Positions 1 through 7,602 of a stretch of 64,000 nucleotides of DNA are shown piece after piece (position 1 is the stretch's first letter; each line of letters starts with the position of its first letter). Source of the stretch: an uncultured Clostridia bacterium (lineage in GTDB: Bacteria > Bacillota > Clostridia > Oscillospirales > Ruminococcaceae). Where the stretch lies: positions 1-64,000 of the forward strand of contig CANQLR010000004.1 of NCBI GenBank assembly GCA_947624745.1. The letters are read 5' to 3'. Both the position numbers and the translations under genes were made by a program. The notes under the pieces are model-generated. The model was given only the letters and a program-made list of their open reading frames with translations. It did no database searches and had not been told where the DNA came from.

Positions 1-81
1 TCACCAATTCAAGACTTTGTGAGGGAAGCTTGATATGGTTATTTCTAACTTACATTTATTATTATACGAGGAGGCTTAAAG

Positions 82-516
82 ATGAAGAGAACATTTTCCC
101 TTTTGGCGCTTATCCTTGCCGTTTCGATGCTTCTTTGCTCCTGCGGGGGCGGGGGCGGCGCCGCGAAGGTTGTGTCGTCCGGGGACGGCGCGGTCGTTAT
201 CGAGGCTCTTGATTCTACCGGCAGCCTCGAGGACGCCCTGAACGCGCTTTCCGAGGCGGGAGAGCTCGAATTTAGCGGCACCGTGAGCGAGTACGGGCTT
301 TATATCGAGTCCGTAAACGGCGTTTCCGCGAACCCCGAGAACCAGTACTGGGCGATCTATACGACCCTCGGCGACCTCGACGGGATAGGCTATTCCTCGC
401 CCGATTTCGGCACCTACGACTATGACGGCAAGACCCTCAGCAGCGCTTCGTTCGGCGCTTCGGGGCTCCCGTTGGTCGAGGGCGAGCTTTACGCGCTCGT
501 TCTTAGCGAGTTTTGA
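82..516 (+). CDS. DUF4430-like lipoprotein, possible corrinoid binding
   Basis: Secreted lipoprotein of 144 residues. An N-terminal signal (MKRT, hydrophobic core) ends in a lipobox-like LCSC, so Cys21 is the probable lipidated residue, followed by a Gly-rich linker. The rest resembles the small DUF4430 / transcobalamin C-terminal-like domain, with the recognisable NQYWAIYTTLGD stretch near residues 92-103 and a C-terminal EGELYALVLSEF strand. The ribosome site gaggagg lies just upstream of ATG. Its stop codon overlaps the start of the ECF S-component gene, so the two are co-translated. Together with downstream metF/metH this suggests capture of a corrinoid or another vitamin at the membrane; the ligand is inferred only. 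Confidence 0.72.
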   Translation: MKRTFSLLALILAVSMLLCSCGGGGGAAKVVSSGDGAVVIEALDSTGSLEDALNALSEAGELEFSGTVSEYGLYIESVNGVSANPENQYWAIYTTLGDLDGIGYSSPDFGTYDYDGKTLSSASFGASGLPLVEGELYALVLSEF

Positions 517-1202
517 GCCGCAGGATAGCGCGCTGTGCCGTGATGTGTGCAATGCTCATCGCGGTGCAGCTTGCCCTCGGCTTCCTCCCGGGGATCGAGC
601 TCGTGACCCCGCTCTTCGCGGCCTACTGCTTCCGCTTCGGCCCGGCCGAGGGCGCGGTCTGCGGCGCGGCGTTCTCGCTCCTTCGCTGCGTGATATGGGG
701 CTTCTACCCGAGCGTAGTGCTCCTATATCTCGTCTACTACCCCCTTTTCGGCGCGCTGTTCGGGCTTTTGAGGACCCGCCGCCCGCCAAAACTTCTTTGC
801 CCCTTTGCCCTTTCGGCGATGATCGCCCTCTCCGCCCTCGGCGCGATATTCGGCCTGCCGGTCAGCAGGCTCTATTCCGTGAGGCTTCGGGTGAGCTGCG
901 CCGTTCTGGCCGCTGTTTTCGCGGCGGTACTTCTTTATTATATTAAATGTCTGCGCTCGCCCGACTCCAAAGCCTCCGCCCTCATGCCCGAGGCCGTGAG
1001 CCTTGCCTCCGCTATGACGGTGCTGTTCACACTTTTGGACGACGTCATCACGCCCCTTTTGCAGGGCTATTCCCGCGAGGCCGCGGCGGCGTACTTCTAC
1101 GGCGGATTTCTGGCCATGGTCCCGCAGACGGTCTGCGCGGCCGTATCCACCGTGATACTCTTTCCGAGGCTCACGAAAACGCGTTCCACGGATCACGAAT
1201 AA
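513..1202 (+). CDS. ECF transporter S component (substrate-specific subunit)
   Basis: Hydrophobic protein of 229 residues with about six membrane segments, Arg-rich at the N-terminus (MSRRIARCAVMCAMLIAVQ) and with an early helix typical of ECF S components. The start is TTG inside the TTGA overlap with the lipoprotein stop codon, which indicates translational coupling. S components bind a vitamin and dock on a shared EcfA/A'/T energising module; no such module is in the window, so it must be encoded elsewhere. The location between a DUF4430-like lipoprotein and the B12-dependent methionine genes makes a cobalamin-type substrate plausible, but sequence alone does not settle the ligand. Confidence 0.75.
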   Translation: MSRRIARCAVMCAMLIAVQLALGFLPGIELVTPLFAAYCFRFGPAEGAVCGAAFSLLRCVIWGFYPSVVLLYLVYYPLFGALFGLLRTRRPPKLLCPFALSAMIALSALGAIFGLPVSRLYSVRLRVSCAVLAAVFAAVLLYYIKCLRSPDSKASALMPEAVSLASAMTVLFTLLDDVITPLLQGYSREAAAAYFYGGFLAMVPQTVCAAVSTVILFPRLTKTRSTDHE

Positions 1203-1215
1203 TTAAGGTGATAAA

Positions 1216-2082
1216 ATGACTATCGACAAAATTCTTGAAAAAAAGCGCACTCTCTCCTTCGAGGTATTCCCGCCGAAGCGCGGCGGCGAGGAGAAGTCCG
1301 CTCTCATAGATACAATTAAGCAGCTTAAAGACCTGCGCCCCGACTTCATCAGCGTTACCTACGGCGCGGGAGGCACGAACGCCGGCGAGGCGGTCGAAAT
1401 TTCGGGCGAGATAAAGCGCCTCGGGATAGAGCCCCTCGCCCACATTACCGGCGGGCCGAGCACTCCAGAGGACATCGACAGGGTCTCGAAGGCTCTTTTG
1501 GAACTCGGCGTAAAAAACGTTCTTGCCCTTCGCGGCGACCGCCCCGTCGATTTCGACCGCGACTACTGCAAGCACTTCCCCCACGCGACCGATCTAATTA
1601 AATACCTTAACGGAAAATTCTGCGTCGGCGCGGCCTGCTACCCCGAGGGTCACACCGAGTGCCGCACCCTTCGCGACGACATCGTGAACCTCAAAAAGAA
1701 GCAGAACCTCGGCGCGAAATTTCTCATCACACAGATTTTTTACGACAACTCCTACTACTACCGGCTCGTCCACGAGGCGAGGGCCTTGGGGGTCACGGTG
1801 CCGATAATCCCGGGGATAATGCCCCTCGTGAGCGCGAAAAACATCCCGAGGATAAAGTCGATGTGCGGCTCGACGATACCTCTCGATTTCCGCAACATGA
1901 TCGAATCCTACAGCGACATGCCCCGCGTAATGCGCGAAATAGGCCTTAACTACGCGGTCTATCAGATAATTGATCTCATCGCGAAGGGCGCGCCGGGCAT
2001 TCATCTATACATCATGAACCACGCCGACACCGCCGTCGAGATCTTCTCGCGGCTGAGGACCGTTTTCGATGAACTCTTCTGA
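1216..2082 (+). CDS. metF: 5,10-methylenetetrahydrofolate reductase
   Basis: Cytosolic FAD enzyme that reduces methylene-THF to methyl-THF, the methyl donor for MetH. At 288 residues it has the usual bacterial length. The N-terminal FEVFPPK motif with Glu16 (proton donor position in the family), the SVTYGAGG segment near residues 46-53 and ALRGDRP near 99-105 (flavin-contacting Asp) are all present, in a TIM-barrel pattern. A ribosome site aaggtg precedes the ATG. The 3' end overlaps the MetH-reactivation gene by 14 bp, so methyl donor synthesis, reactivation and methyl transfer are in one operon. Confidence 0.95.
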   Translation: MTIDKILEKKRTLSFEVFPPKRGGEEKSALIDTIKQLKDLRPDFISVTYGAGGTNAGEAVEISGEIKRLGIEPLAHITGGPSTPEDIDRVSKALLELGVKNVLALRGDRPVDFDRDYCKHFPHATDLIKYLNGKFCVGAACYPEGHTECRTLRDDIVNLKKKQNLGAKFLITQIFYDNSYYYRLVHEARALGVTVPIIPGIMPLVSAKNIPRIKSMCGSTIPLDFRNMIESYSDMPRVMREIGLNYAVYQIIDLIAKGAPGIHLYIMNHADTAVEIFSRLRTVFDELF

Positions 2083-2698
2083 ACTTTCGGCCGTCCTGCC
2101 CGCGGTCTATAACTACCTCGGCTTCAGGGGCATCGGAAAGACCGAGGAAACCGACCGGCTCATCGCCGACTGCATCGAAAAGCTTGAGACGAAGATACAG
2201 TTTAACTACTTATATAAATTTTACGACTCCCCTCCCCCGTTTTTGGATAAGGAGCCCTACCGGTCCTTCCTTTCGGGCTCCCGCGGGGTGATACTCTCGG
2301 CCACGACCCTTGGCGCCGGGGTGGACAGGTACATAAGCCGCCTTTTTCGGGTGGATATGACCGAGGCCGCCGTCACCGACGCCTGCGCGAGCGCGCTTTT
2401 GGAGCGCATGGCGGACGACTATGAAAAGACGATCGCCCCCGACCTGTCATACCGCTTCTGTCCCGGCTACGGCGGCAGCAGCGTCGACGATCTCCGCCCG
2501 CTTTTTGAGGAGCTTAAGCCCGAAAAAATCGGGATTTACCTCGGGGAGACCTGCTTCATGCTCCCCGCGAAGTCGATGGCAGGGGTCATCGCGGTCGGAA
2601 AAAGCGCGAAAAAAAGCTGCCGGGGCTGTTTTATGGCAGGCTCCTGCGAATATCTTAAGGAGGGCAGAAAATGCTACGTTTCGGAGAAAAAACAGTAG
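2069..2698 (+). CDS. Stand-alone MetH activation-domain protein
   Basis: Protein of 209 residues matching the reactivation domain normally found at the C-terminus of cobalamin-dependent methionine synthase. It has the SAM-site RFCPGYGG sequence (residues about 128-135) corresponding to the family RxxxxPGY motif. The end carries a Cys cluster, CRGCFMAGSC plus one more Cys near the terminus, a common clostridial addition that could bind metal or Fe-S. It would reductively methylate inactive cob(II)alamin on MetH using SAM. It overlaps metF upstream and metH downstream (28 bp). Splitting this domain from MetH is known in Firmicutes; here the two halves are immediately adjacent. Confidence 0.88.
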   Translation: MNSSELSAVLPAVYNYLGFRGIGKTEETDRLIADCIEKLETKIQFNYLYKFYDSPPPFLDKEPYRSFLSGSRGVILSATTLGAGVDRYISRLFRVDMTEAAVTDACASALLERMADDYEKTIAPDLSYRFCPGYGGSSVDDLRPLFEELKPEKIGIYLGETCFMLPAKSMAGVIAVGKSAKKSCRGCFMAGSCEYLKEGRKCYVSEKKQ

Positions 2699-5007
2699 TT
2701 TTTGACGGCGGTTTCGGCAGCGAGCTCGAAAAGCGCGGGCTGACCGGCACCCCCGAGGACCTCAATATCGACGCGCCGGAGATAGTTAAGGAGATTCACC
2801 TTTCCTACGCGGCGGCGGACGCCGTCACGACGAACACCTTCGGCCTCAACCCGATAAAATATCACGGAAAATATTCTCTGCGGGAGGTCGCCGAAAAGGC
2901 GGTCGAGAACGCCCGAGCCGCAAAAAAGCCTGTGTTTTTCGACGTCGGCCCGACCGGAATGTTAATTGAACCCACCGGCCCTCTCGGCTTCGAGCAGGCG
3001 TATGAGTGCTACCGCGAGCTCGCCGAGGCGACAAAGGACCTTCCCGACGGCTATATCCTCGAGACGTTTTCCGACCTCTACGAGCTCAAAGCCGCGATCT
3101 TGGCGTTCAAGGACGTGACCTCTCTCCCGCTCATCGCCTCAATGACCTTCGACAAGACCGGCCGCACCCTCTCCGGCGCATCGCCCGAAATAGTCGCGAA
3201 CACGCTCGAAGGCCTCGGCGTTACGGCGCTCGGGATAAACTGCTCCTTAGGCCCCCGCGAGCTTCTCCCGACGGTGGAAAGGCTCCTTCGCGCCGCGACC
3301 CTCCCGGTCATCGTCCAGCCGAACCGCGGCCTTCCGAAGCTCAAGGACGGCAAAACGGTCTATGAAATGCCCGCCGAGGAATTTTACCGCGAGGCGGAGA
3401 AGATGGTCGAAATGGGCGTCTCGATCATCGGCGGCTGCTGCGGCACCGATCCCGAAATAATCTCGCTTTTGGCTCGTCTTTCCGGCCGCGAGGTCAAAAA
3501 AAGACCCGTCGCCCCCGTCACCGCGATAAACTCGGGCAGCAGGCTCGTAATTATCGACGGCGTAAAAATTTGCGGCGAGCGCCTCAACCCGACCGGCAAA
3601 AAAGCCCTTAAGGAAGCGCTTTTGGCGGAGGACTACGACTACCTCATCGACGAAGCCATCAGGCAGCAGGAAGCCGGCGCCGACATGCTGGATCTTAACT
3701 GCGGCCTGCCTCAGATCGACGAAAAGCGGATCATGCTCGGCGCGGTGAAAAAAATTCAGGAGCTCTGCGACCTGCCGCTTCAGCTCGACTCCTCCGACCC
3801 CGAGGCCATCGAGGCTGCGGCGCGCGCCTATAACGGGATCCCCCTTATAAACAGCGTGAACGGCGAGCGTGACGTCATGGAGCGCATTTTCCCGATCGCG
3901 AAAAAATACGGCGCGGTGGTCCTCGGCCTCACGATGGACAAAAACGGCGTGCCGAAAACCGCCCGCGAGCGGGTCGAGATCGCAAAGCGCATCATTTCGA
4001 CCGCCGAGAGCTTCGGTATCCCGCGGCACAAGATAATGATAGACACCCTCGTTCTGACCGCCTCGGCCGAGCAGCCGCTCGTTCGGGTGACCTTGGAGGC
4101 TCTCTCCGAGGTAAGAAAGCTGGGAGTAAAAACCGCCCTCGGGGTGTCGAACGTATCCTTCGGGCTGCCGAACCGGCCGCTCATAAACCGCGTGTTCCTG
4201 TCGGCGGCGATGGAGCGCGGCCTCAACATGCCGATAATGAACCCCCTCGACGGCGAGATGTCCGGCGCAGTCGCGGCCTACAGGGTTTTAAGCTGCGAGG
4301 ACGAAAACGCCGCCGATTATATCGCCCTCTACCGCGATTTCACGCCCTCCGGCTCGGCTTCTGTGGGAGCAAAAAAGCCCGCCGAGACCTCCGCCGAAAG
4401 CCTTTACGACTGCGTGAAGCTCGGCCTCAAAAGCAAGGTTGCCGAGCTTGCAAAGGAGGAAATTTCAAGGCGCGGCGCTCTCGGAACGGTGAACGACGTT
4501 TTAATTAAGGCGCTTGACGAAGTCGGCCGCCTCTACGAGCAGGGAAAGCTCTTCCTGCCGCAGCTCATATCCTCGGCGGAGGCCGCAAAAACGGCCTTTG
4601 CGGAGGTCACAAGGAGTCTTCCCGCGGGCACGAGCTCCAAGGGCAGGGTCGTTTTGGCGACAGTCATGGGCGACGTTCACGACATCGGCAAAAATATAGT
4701 TAAAGTAGTTATTCAGTCCTACGGCTGGGAGGTAAAAGACCTCGGCCGCGACGTTCCTCCCGAAAAGGTGCTCGAAGCGGTGAAAACGTTCCGCCCCGAC
4801 GCCGTCGGGCTTTCGGCCCTTATGACCACAACGGTGCCGAGCATGGAAAAAACGATAAAGCTCCTTAAAGAAAACGGCTGCACGGCGAAAATTTTCGTCG
4901 GCGGGGCAGTCCTTAACGCCGAGACCGCCGAAAAGATCGGCGCAGACTATTACACCCCCGACGCGCTCGCGATGGCGAAAAAGCTCGACGAGGTCTTCGG
5001 AAAATAA
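2671..5007 (+). CDS. metH: Cobalamin-dependent methionine synthase, lacking activation domain
   Basis: Transfers the methyl group of methyl-THF to homocysteine through bound methylcobalamin. The 778 residues comprise a homocysteine/zinc barrel (about 1-285; zinc Cys191, Cys256, Cys257), a pterin-binding barrel (about 300-560, with GERLNPTGKK and DLNCGLPQ), a helical cap (about 580-650) and a B12 domain with the GDVHDIGKN motif, whose cobalt ligand is His670. The protein stops after the B12 domain, about 350 residues shorter than the full enteric enzyme; the missing activation domain is the preceding gene. The start is the ATG at 2671, preceded by aaggaggg. Homocysteine would come from the metY-metA pair near 28-30 kb. 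Confidence 0.95.
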   Translation: MLRFGEKTVVFDGGFGSELEKRGLTGTPEDLNIDAPEIVKEIHLSYAAADAVTTNTFGLNPIKYHGKYSLREVAEKAVENARAAKKPVFFDVGPTGMLIEPTGPLGFEQAYECYRELAEATKDLPDGYILETFSDLYELKAAILAFKDVTSLPLIASMTFDKTGRTLSGASPEIVANTLEGLGVTALGINCSLGPRELLPTVERLLRAATLPVIVQPNRGLPKLKDGKTVYEMPAEEFYREAEKMVEMGVSIIGGCCGTDPEIISLLARLSGREVKKRPVAPVTAINSGSRLVIIDGVKICGERLNPTGKKALKEALLAEDYDYLIDEAIRQQEAGADMLDLNCGLPQIDEKRIMLGAVKKIQELCDLPLQLDSSDPEAIEAAARAYNGIPLINSVNGERDVMERIFPIAKKYGAVVLGLTMDKNGVPKTARERVEIAKRIISTAESFGIPRHKIMIDTLVLTASAEQPLVRVTLEALSEVRKLGVKTALGVSNVSFGLPNRPLINRVFLSAAMERGLNMPIMNPLDGEMSGAVAAYRVLSCEDENAADYIALYRDFTPSGSASVGAKKPAETSAESLYDCVKLGLKSKVAELAKEEISRRGALGTVNDVLIKALDEVGRLYEQGKLFLPQLISSAEAAKTAFAEVTRSLPAGTSSKGRVVLATVMGDVHDIGKNIVKVVIQSYGWEVKDLGRDVPPEKVLEAVKTFRPDAVGLSALMTTTVPSMEKTIKLLKENGCTAKIFVGGAVLNAETAEKIGADYYTPDALAMAKKLDEVFGK

Positions 5008-5031
5008 ACAAAAAAACGCGCCCCCGCAAGA

Positions 5032-5219
5032 AGCCCCTCTGAGATAAGAAAACAAGAGTGCCCTGCGGGCACTGCGAAGCACCGCATAGTCGTTCAAAGC
5101 CGTCAGATTCAAGGCGGCGGCTCGCACGCACTCCTTTGTGGAATGCAAGAGCCGCCAACGATGAAGATGGCGGCTTTGAGTCAGATTATGCGGGCTTGTT
5201 TTCTTATTGAAGAGGGGCT
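5032..5219. repeat. Long imperfect palindrome after metH
   Basis: A 188-bp inverted repeat fills most of the gap between metH (plus) and the nitroreductase (minus). Outer arms are 5032-5056 (AGCCCCTCT...AAAACAAG) and 5195-5219 (CTTGTTTTCTTAT...AGAGGGGCT), matching at 22 of 25 positions. Further in, GCATAGTC...CAAAGCCG near 5083-5102 faces CGGCTTTG...ATTATGC near 5171-5191, and GGCGGCTC near 5114 faces GAGCCGCC near 5149. A small GTGCCCtgcGGGCAC hairpin sits inside. The whole unit could fold into one long imperfect stem. It may be a palindromic MITE-like insertion or serve as a bidirectional terminator. No coding sequence is supported here. Confidence 0.8.
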
Positions 5220-5247
5220 AAAGTCTGCGGAGACGCTTTTATTTTGC

Positions 5248-5769
5248 CTACTTAATTATTTTTACGTTCTCCGAGCGGTCGAAGGTATGCGGCTCCTTCG
5301 CGACCGCCTTATGCCCCACGGCGATGGCGATGAGGTACTGATACCCGTCCGCGAAGCCCAGCTTTTTCGCGTAATAGTCCTGCTTCTCGCCCTCCAAAAC
5401 GCCACGCACGCAGCCTATGATAAGGCTCCCGAGCCCGAGCTCCTCCGCCGCGAGCGCCATGTTCTCGACCGCTATCCCCGCGTCGACCGCGCTCCAGTGA
5501 AACGCCGTCTCGCCGGAAAGGAAGATGACCGTCGGCGCGCCGTAGTAGAAGTTCTGCGGCGAGGGTCTGCCCCCGGTAAGGTCGCTTTGGAGCTCCGCCA
5601 AAACCGGGTTATCGCCGTCCAGAACGCTGAAATTTATCTCCTGACGGTTGGTGGCGGTGGGGGCCATCAGCCCCGCGTCGATTATCGTGTCAAGCTCGGC
5701 CTGAGTGAGCTTTTCCTCGGTGTAGCCCCTTGTGGAGCTGCGCCTTTTAATTGCGTTCAAAGTGTCCAT
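5248..5769 (-). CDS. Nitroreductase-family FMN oxidoreductase
   Basis: Protein of 173 residues with the nitroreductase fold. The N-terminal KRRSSTRGY supplies the FMN-phosphate contacts, APTATNRQ near residues 36-43 matches the APSxxNxQ motif, and LGLGSLIIGCVRG near 112-124 is the conserved C-terminal flavin loop. Such enzymes reduce nitroaromatics, quinones or flavins with NAD(P)H; the physiological substrate cannot be told. A good ribosome site (GGAGG) precedes ATG. It follows the SPFH gene by only 15 bp on the same strand, so it is probably the last gene of an nfeD-SPFH-nitroreductase transcript. Confidence 0.88.
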   Translation of the reverse strand: MDTLNAIKRRSSTRGYTEEKLTQAELDTIIDAGLMAPTATNRQEINFSVLDGDNPVLAELQSDLTGGRPSPQNFYYGAPTVIFLSGETAFHWSAVDAGIAVENMALAAEELGLGSLIIGCVRGVLEGEKQDYYAKKLGFADGYQYLIAIAVGHKAVAKEPHTFDRSENVKIIK

Positions 5770-5784
5770 GCCGTAACCTCCGAT

Positions 5785-6738
5785 TTAGTCCTTGACGATG
5801 TCCTTAAGGCTCTCCGCGAGCCCCGCGAGGCCTTGTATCTCGCTCGGGATAATTATCTTGGTGGCCTTGCCGTCGGCGGCCTTGCCGAACGCCTCAAGCG
5901 ACTTGAGCGCGATGACATGGCTGTTCGGGTTGGCGGCGTTGAGCTTTTCTATGCTCGCCGCGAGCGCGGTCTGAACGGCCTCGATGGCCTCCGCCTCGCC
6001 CTGCGCCTCAAGTATCTTCTGCTCCCTGACGGCGTTCGCGCGAAGTATCATGGCCTCCTTTTCGGCCTCTGCGCGAAGTATCTCGGCCTGCTTGTCGGCC
6101 TCGGCCTTGAGTATCTTCGACTCCTTCTCGCCCTCTGCCACAAGTATCTGGGACTTCTTGTCGCCCTCTGCCTGTAAGATCTTCTCGCGGCGTTCGCGCT
6201 CTGCCTTCATCTGCTTCTCCATCGCGTCCTGGATCTCGCGCGGCGGGAGAATGTTTTTGAGCTCGACCCGGTTGACCTTTATGCCCCAGCGGTCGGTCGC
6301 CTCGTCAAGTATCACGGTGATCTTCGTGTTGATGGTATCGCGCGAGGTAAGGGTCGCGTCGAGTTCCATCTCGCCGATGATGTTTCTCAGGGTAGTCGCG
6401 GTGAGGTTCTCGATAGCTGCGATAGGCCGCTCTACGCCGTATGTGTAGAGCTTCGCGTTGGTTATCTGGAAGAATACGACGGTGTCTATCTGCATTGTGA
6501 CGTTATCCTTCGTGATAACGGGCTGCGGCTGGAAGTCGGCGACCTGCTCCTTTATAGAGACGCGCTTTGCTATCCTGTCGATAAAGGGCATCAGAAGGTG
6601 CGGCCCGGTGTGGAGCTCGCGGCTGAACGCTCCGAGGCGCTCGACGACGTAGACCTGCGCCTGCGGGACGATCTTGAAGTTCGAGATCACCACAAATATC
6701 AGAAGCAGTACCACGATGAAAATAATTATTGCGATCAT
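5785..6738 (-). CDS. SPFH/stomatin-prohibitin family membrane protein
   Basis: Protein of 317 residues with one N-terminal membrane helix (residues 1-22), the stomatin core VVERLGAFSRELHTGPHLLMPFID-like region (about 32-55) and a long charged coiled coil (about 165-245) built of repeated AEAEKEA/ILRAEAD units. Related proteins (QmcA, the Bacillus flotillin partner class) form large membrane rings organising microdomains and quality control. The partner NfeD-like gene lies directly upstream (44 bp), the classic pairing for this family. GGAGG precedes the ATG. Confidence 0.92.
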   Translation of the reverse strand: MIAIIIFIVVLLLIFVVISNFKIVPQAQVYVVERLGAFSRELHTGPHLLMPFIDRIAKRVSIKEQVADFQPQPVITKDNVTMQIDTVVFFQITNAKLYTYGVERPIAAIENLTATTLRNIIGEMELDATLTSRDTINTKITVILDEATDRWGIKVNRVELKNILPPREIQDAMEKQMKAERERREKILQAEGDKKSQILVAEGEKESKILKAEADKQAEILRAEAEKEAMILRANAVREQKILEAQGEAEAIEAVQTALAASIEKLNAANPNSHVIALKSLEAFGKAADGKATKIIIPSEIQGLAGLAESLKDIVKD

Positions 6739-6782
6739 GTTGTTTCCTCCTTAAAATGTTATATCAAACGGAGTCCTCCGTT

Positions 6783-7223
6783 TCAGACCTGATCTTTTCG
6801 CGCGACGATGAGCTTTGCGCCGTCCACGTCCTTGATTATCACGCTCTCGCCGGACGGAATGGGGCTGCCGTCCTCGCTGACCGCCTTCCAGGAAACTCCC
6901 CCGATGGTCGCCCTGCCGGTCTGGGCCTCGTTTTTAATGTCCTCGGTCACGGTCGCGAACATTCCGATGTTCATGTCGGCGTTGGTCCTGACGTACTGCC
7001 CGCGAATTTTCCTGACTATCGGCCGGGTGATGATGAGCATCAGCGCCGTCACCGCAACGAAGCTCAAAAGCTGCGCCCAAAGCGGCGTGCCGAATATCGC
7101 GAGTATCAGCGTCACGAGCGCCGCAAACGCGAACCATATCGACACGAACTGAATGGTCGCGATCTCGATGATGATCGCCGCCGCCAGCACAAATCCCCAA
7201 ACGGTTATCATGATAAGGTCCAT
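6783..7223 (-). CDS. NfeD-like membrane protein
   Basis: Protein of 146 residues with about three N-terminal membrane helices (residues 5-75) and a C-terminal OB-fold-like beta domain (about 90-146, with GRATIGGVSWKAVSEDG), the layout of short NfeD proteins that partner SPFH proteins. The reading frame stays open further upstream, but the start is placed at MDLIMITVWGF because GGAGGTG lies seven bases before this ATG, and the promoter at 7255-7283 falls inside the longer frame, which excludes a start at 7349. Confidence 0.88.
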   Translation of the reverse strand: MDLIMITVWGFVLAAAIIIEIATIQFVSIWFAFAALVTLILAIFGTPLWAQLLSFVAVTALMLIITRPIVRKIRGQYVRTNADMNIGMFATVTEDIKNEAQTGRATIGGVSWKAVSEDGSPIPSGESVIIKDVDGAKLIVARKDQV

Positions 7224-7254
7224 AAAAACACCTCCCGAAGTGTAGGCCTGACTT

Positions 7255-7283
7255 ATTATAGCACATTTGTGGGGATTTGTAAA
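7255..7283 (-). promoter_or_regulatory. Sigma-A promoter of nfeD operon
   Basis: Read on the minus strand: -35 TTTACA, spacer of exactly 17 bases, -10 TATAAT preceded by TGTGC. It lies about 30 bp upstream of the chosen nfeD start and drives nfeD-SPFH-nitroreductase. Confidence 0.85.
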
Positions 7284-7602
7284 GAGGGTAAGCAAGAGAG
7301 GAAAGAATAATAAAAAGGTCCCGCCATACCCTCCATGAAAGCACAGCAAAACCTTTTTTGCATATTCTTTTAACTCATCCGCTTTACCTCACCCATTTTC
7401 GTCACCCTGCACAAAAATCCCCCCAAATTTTTGTTTCTTAACCCCCTTAACAGTCCGTACATTTGTACTCCGAGAGGGATTTCAAAAAAATTTTTCAAAA
7501 TGTTGTACGTTTGCGTGCAACTTTTCCCCATTTTTCCGCTATATATGGAAGGCCGTTTTCACCGCTTTGATAACCCCGTCCTCTCACCCTCTTCTCAACC
7601 TG
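7284..7602. other. Non-coding gap between P-ATPase end and nfeD promoter
   Basis: About 320 bp that are clearly less GC-rich than the surrounding genes. It includes small inverted repeats such as GTACatttGTAC (near 7456) and GTTG...GCAAC (near 7503-7521). No supported gene was seen, and no clear U-tract terminator for the ATPase gene. Confidence 0.6.

Noticed and set aside
1..81. Promoter or riboswitch upstream of the first lipoprotein
   Set aside because: Only 81 bases are available; TTGATA and TATTAT-like words are present but spacing is poor, so no call is made.
2674..5148. metH truncated by a frameshift
   Set aside because: The missing activation domain is encoded as a complete separate gene upstream; the metH end is clean after the B12 domain.
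5143..6177. 344-residue plus-strand open frame
   Set aside because: It runs antisense through the nitroreductase and SPFH genes, has Arg/Leu-rich GC-shadow composition and no ribosome site.
7224..7349. Longer N-terminus for the NfeD-like protein
   Set aside because: The extension contains the promoter and lacks a ribosome site; GGAGGTG marks the downstream ATG.
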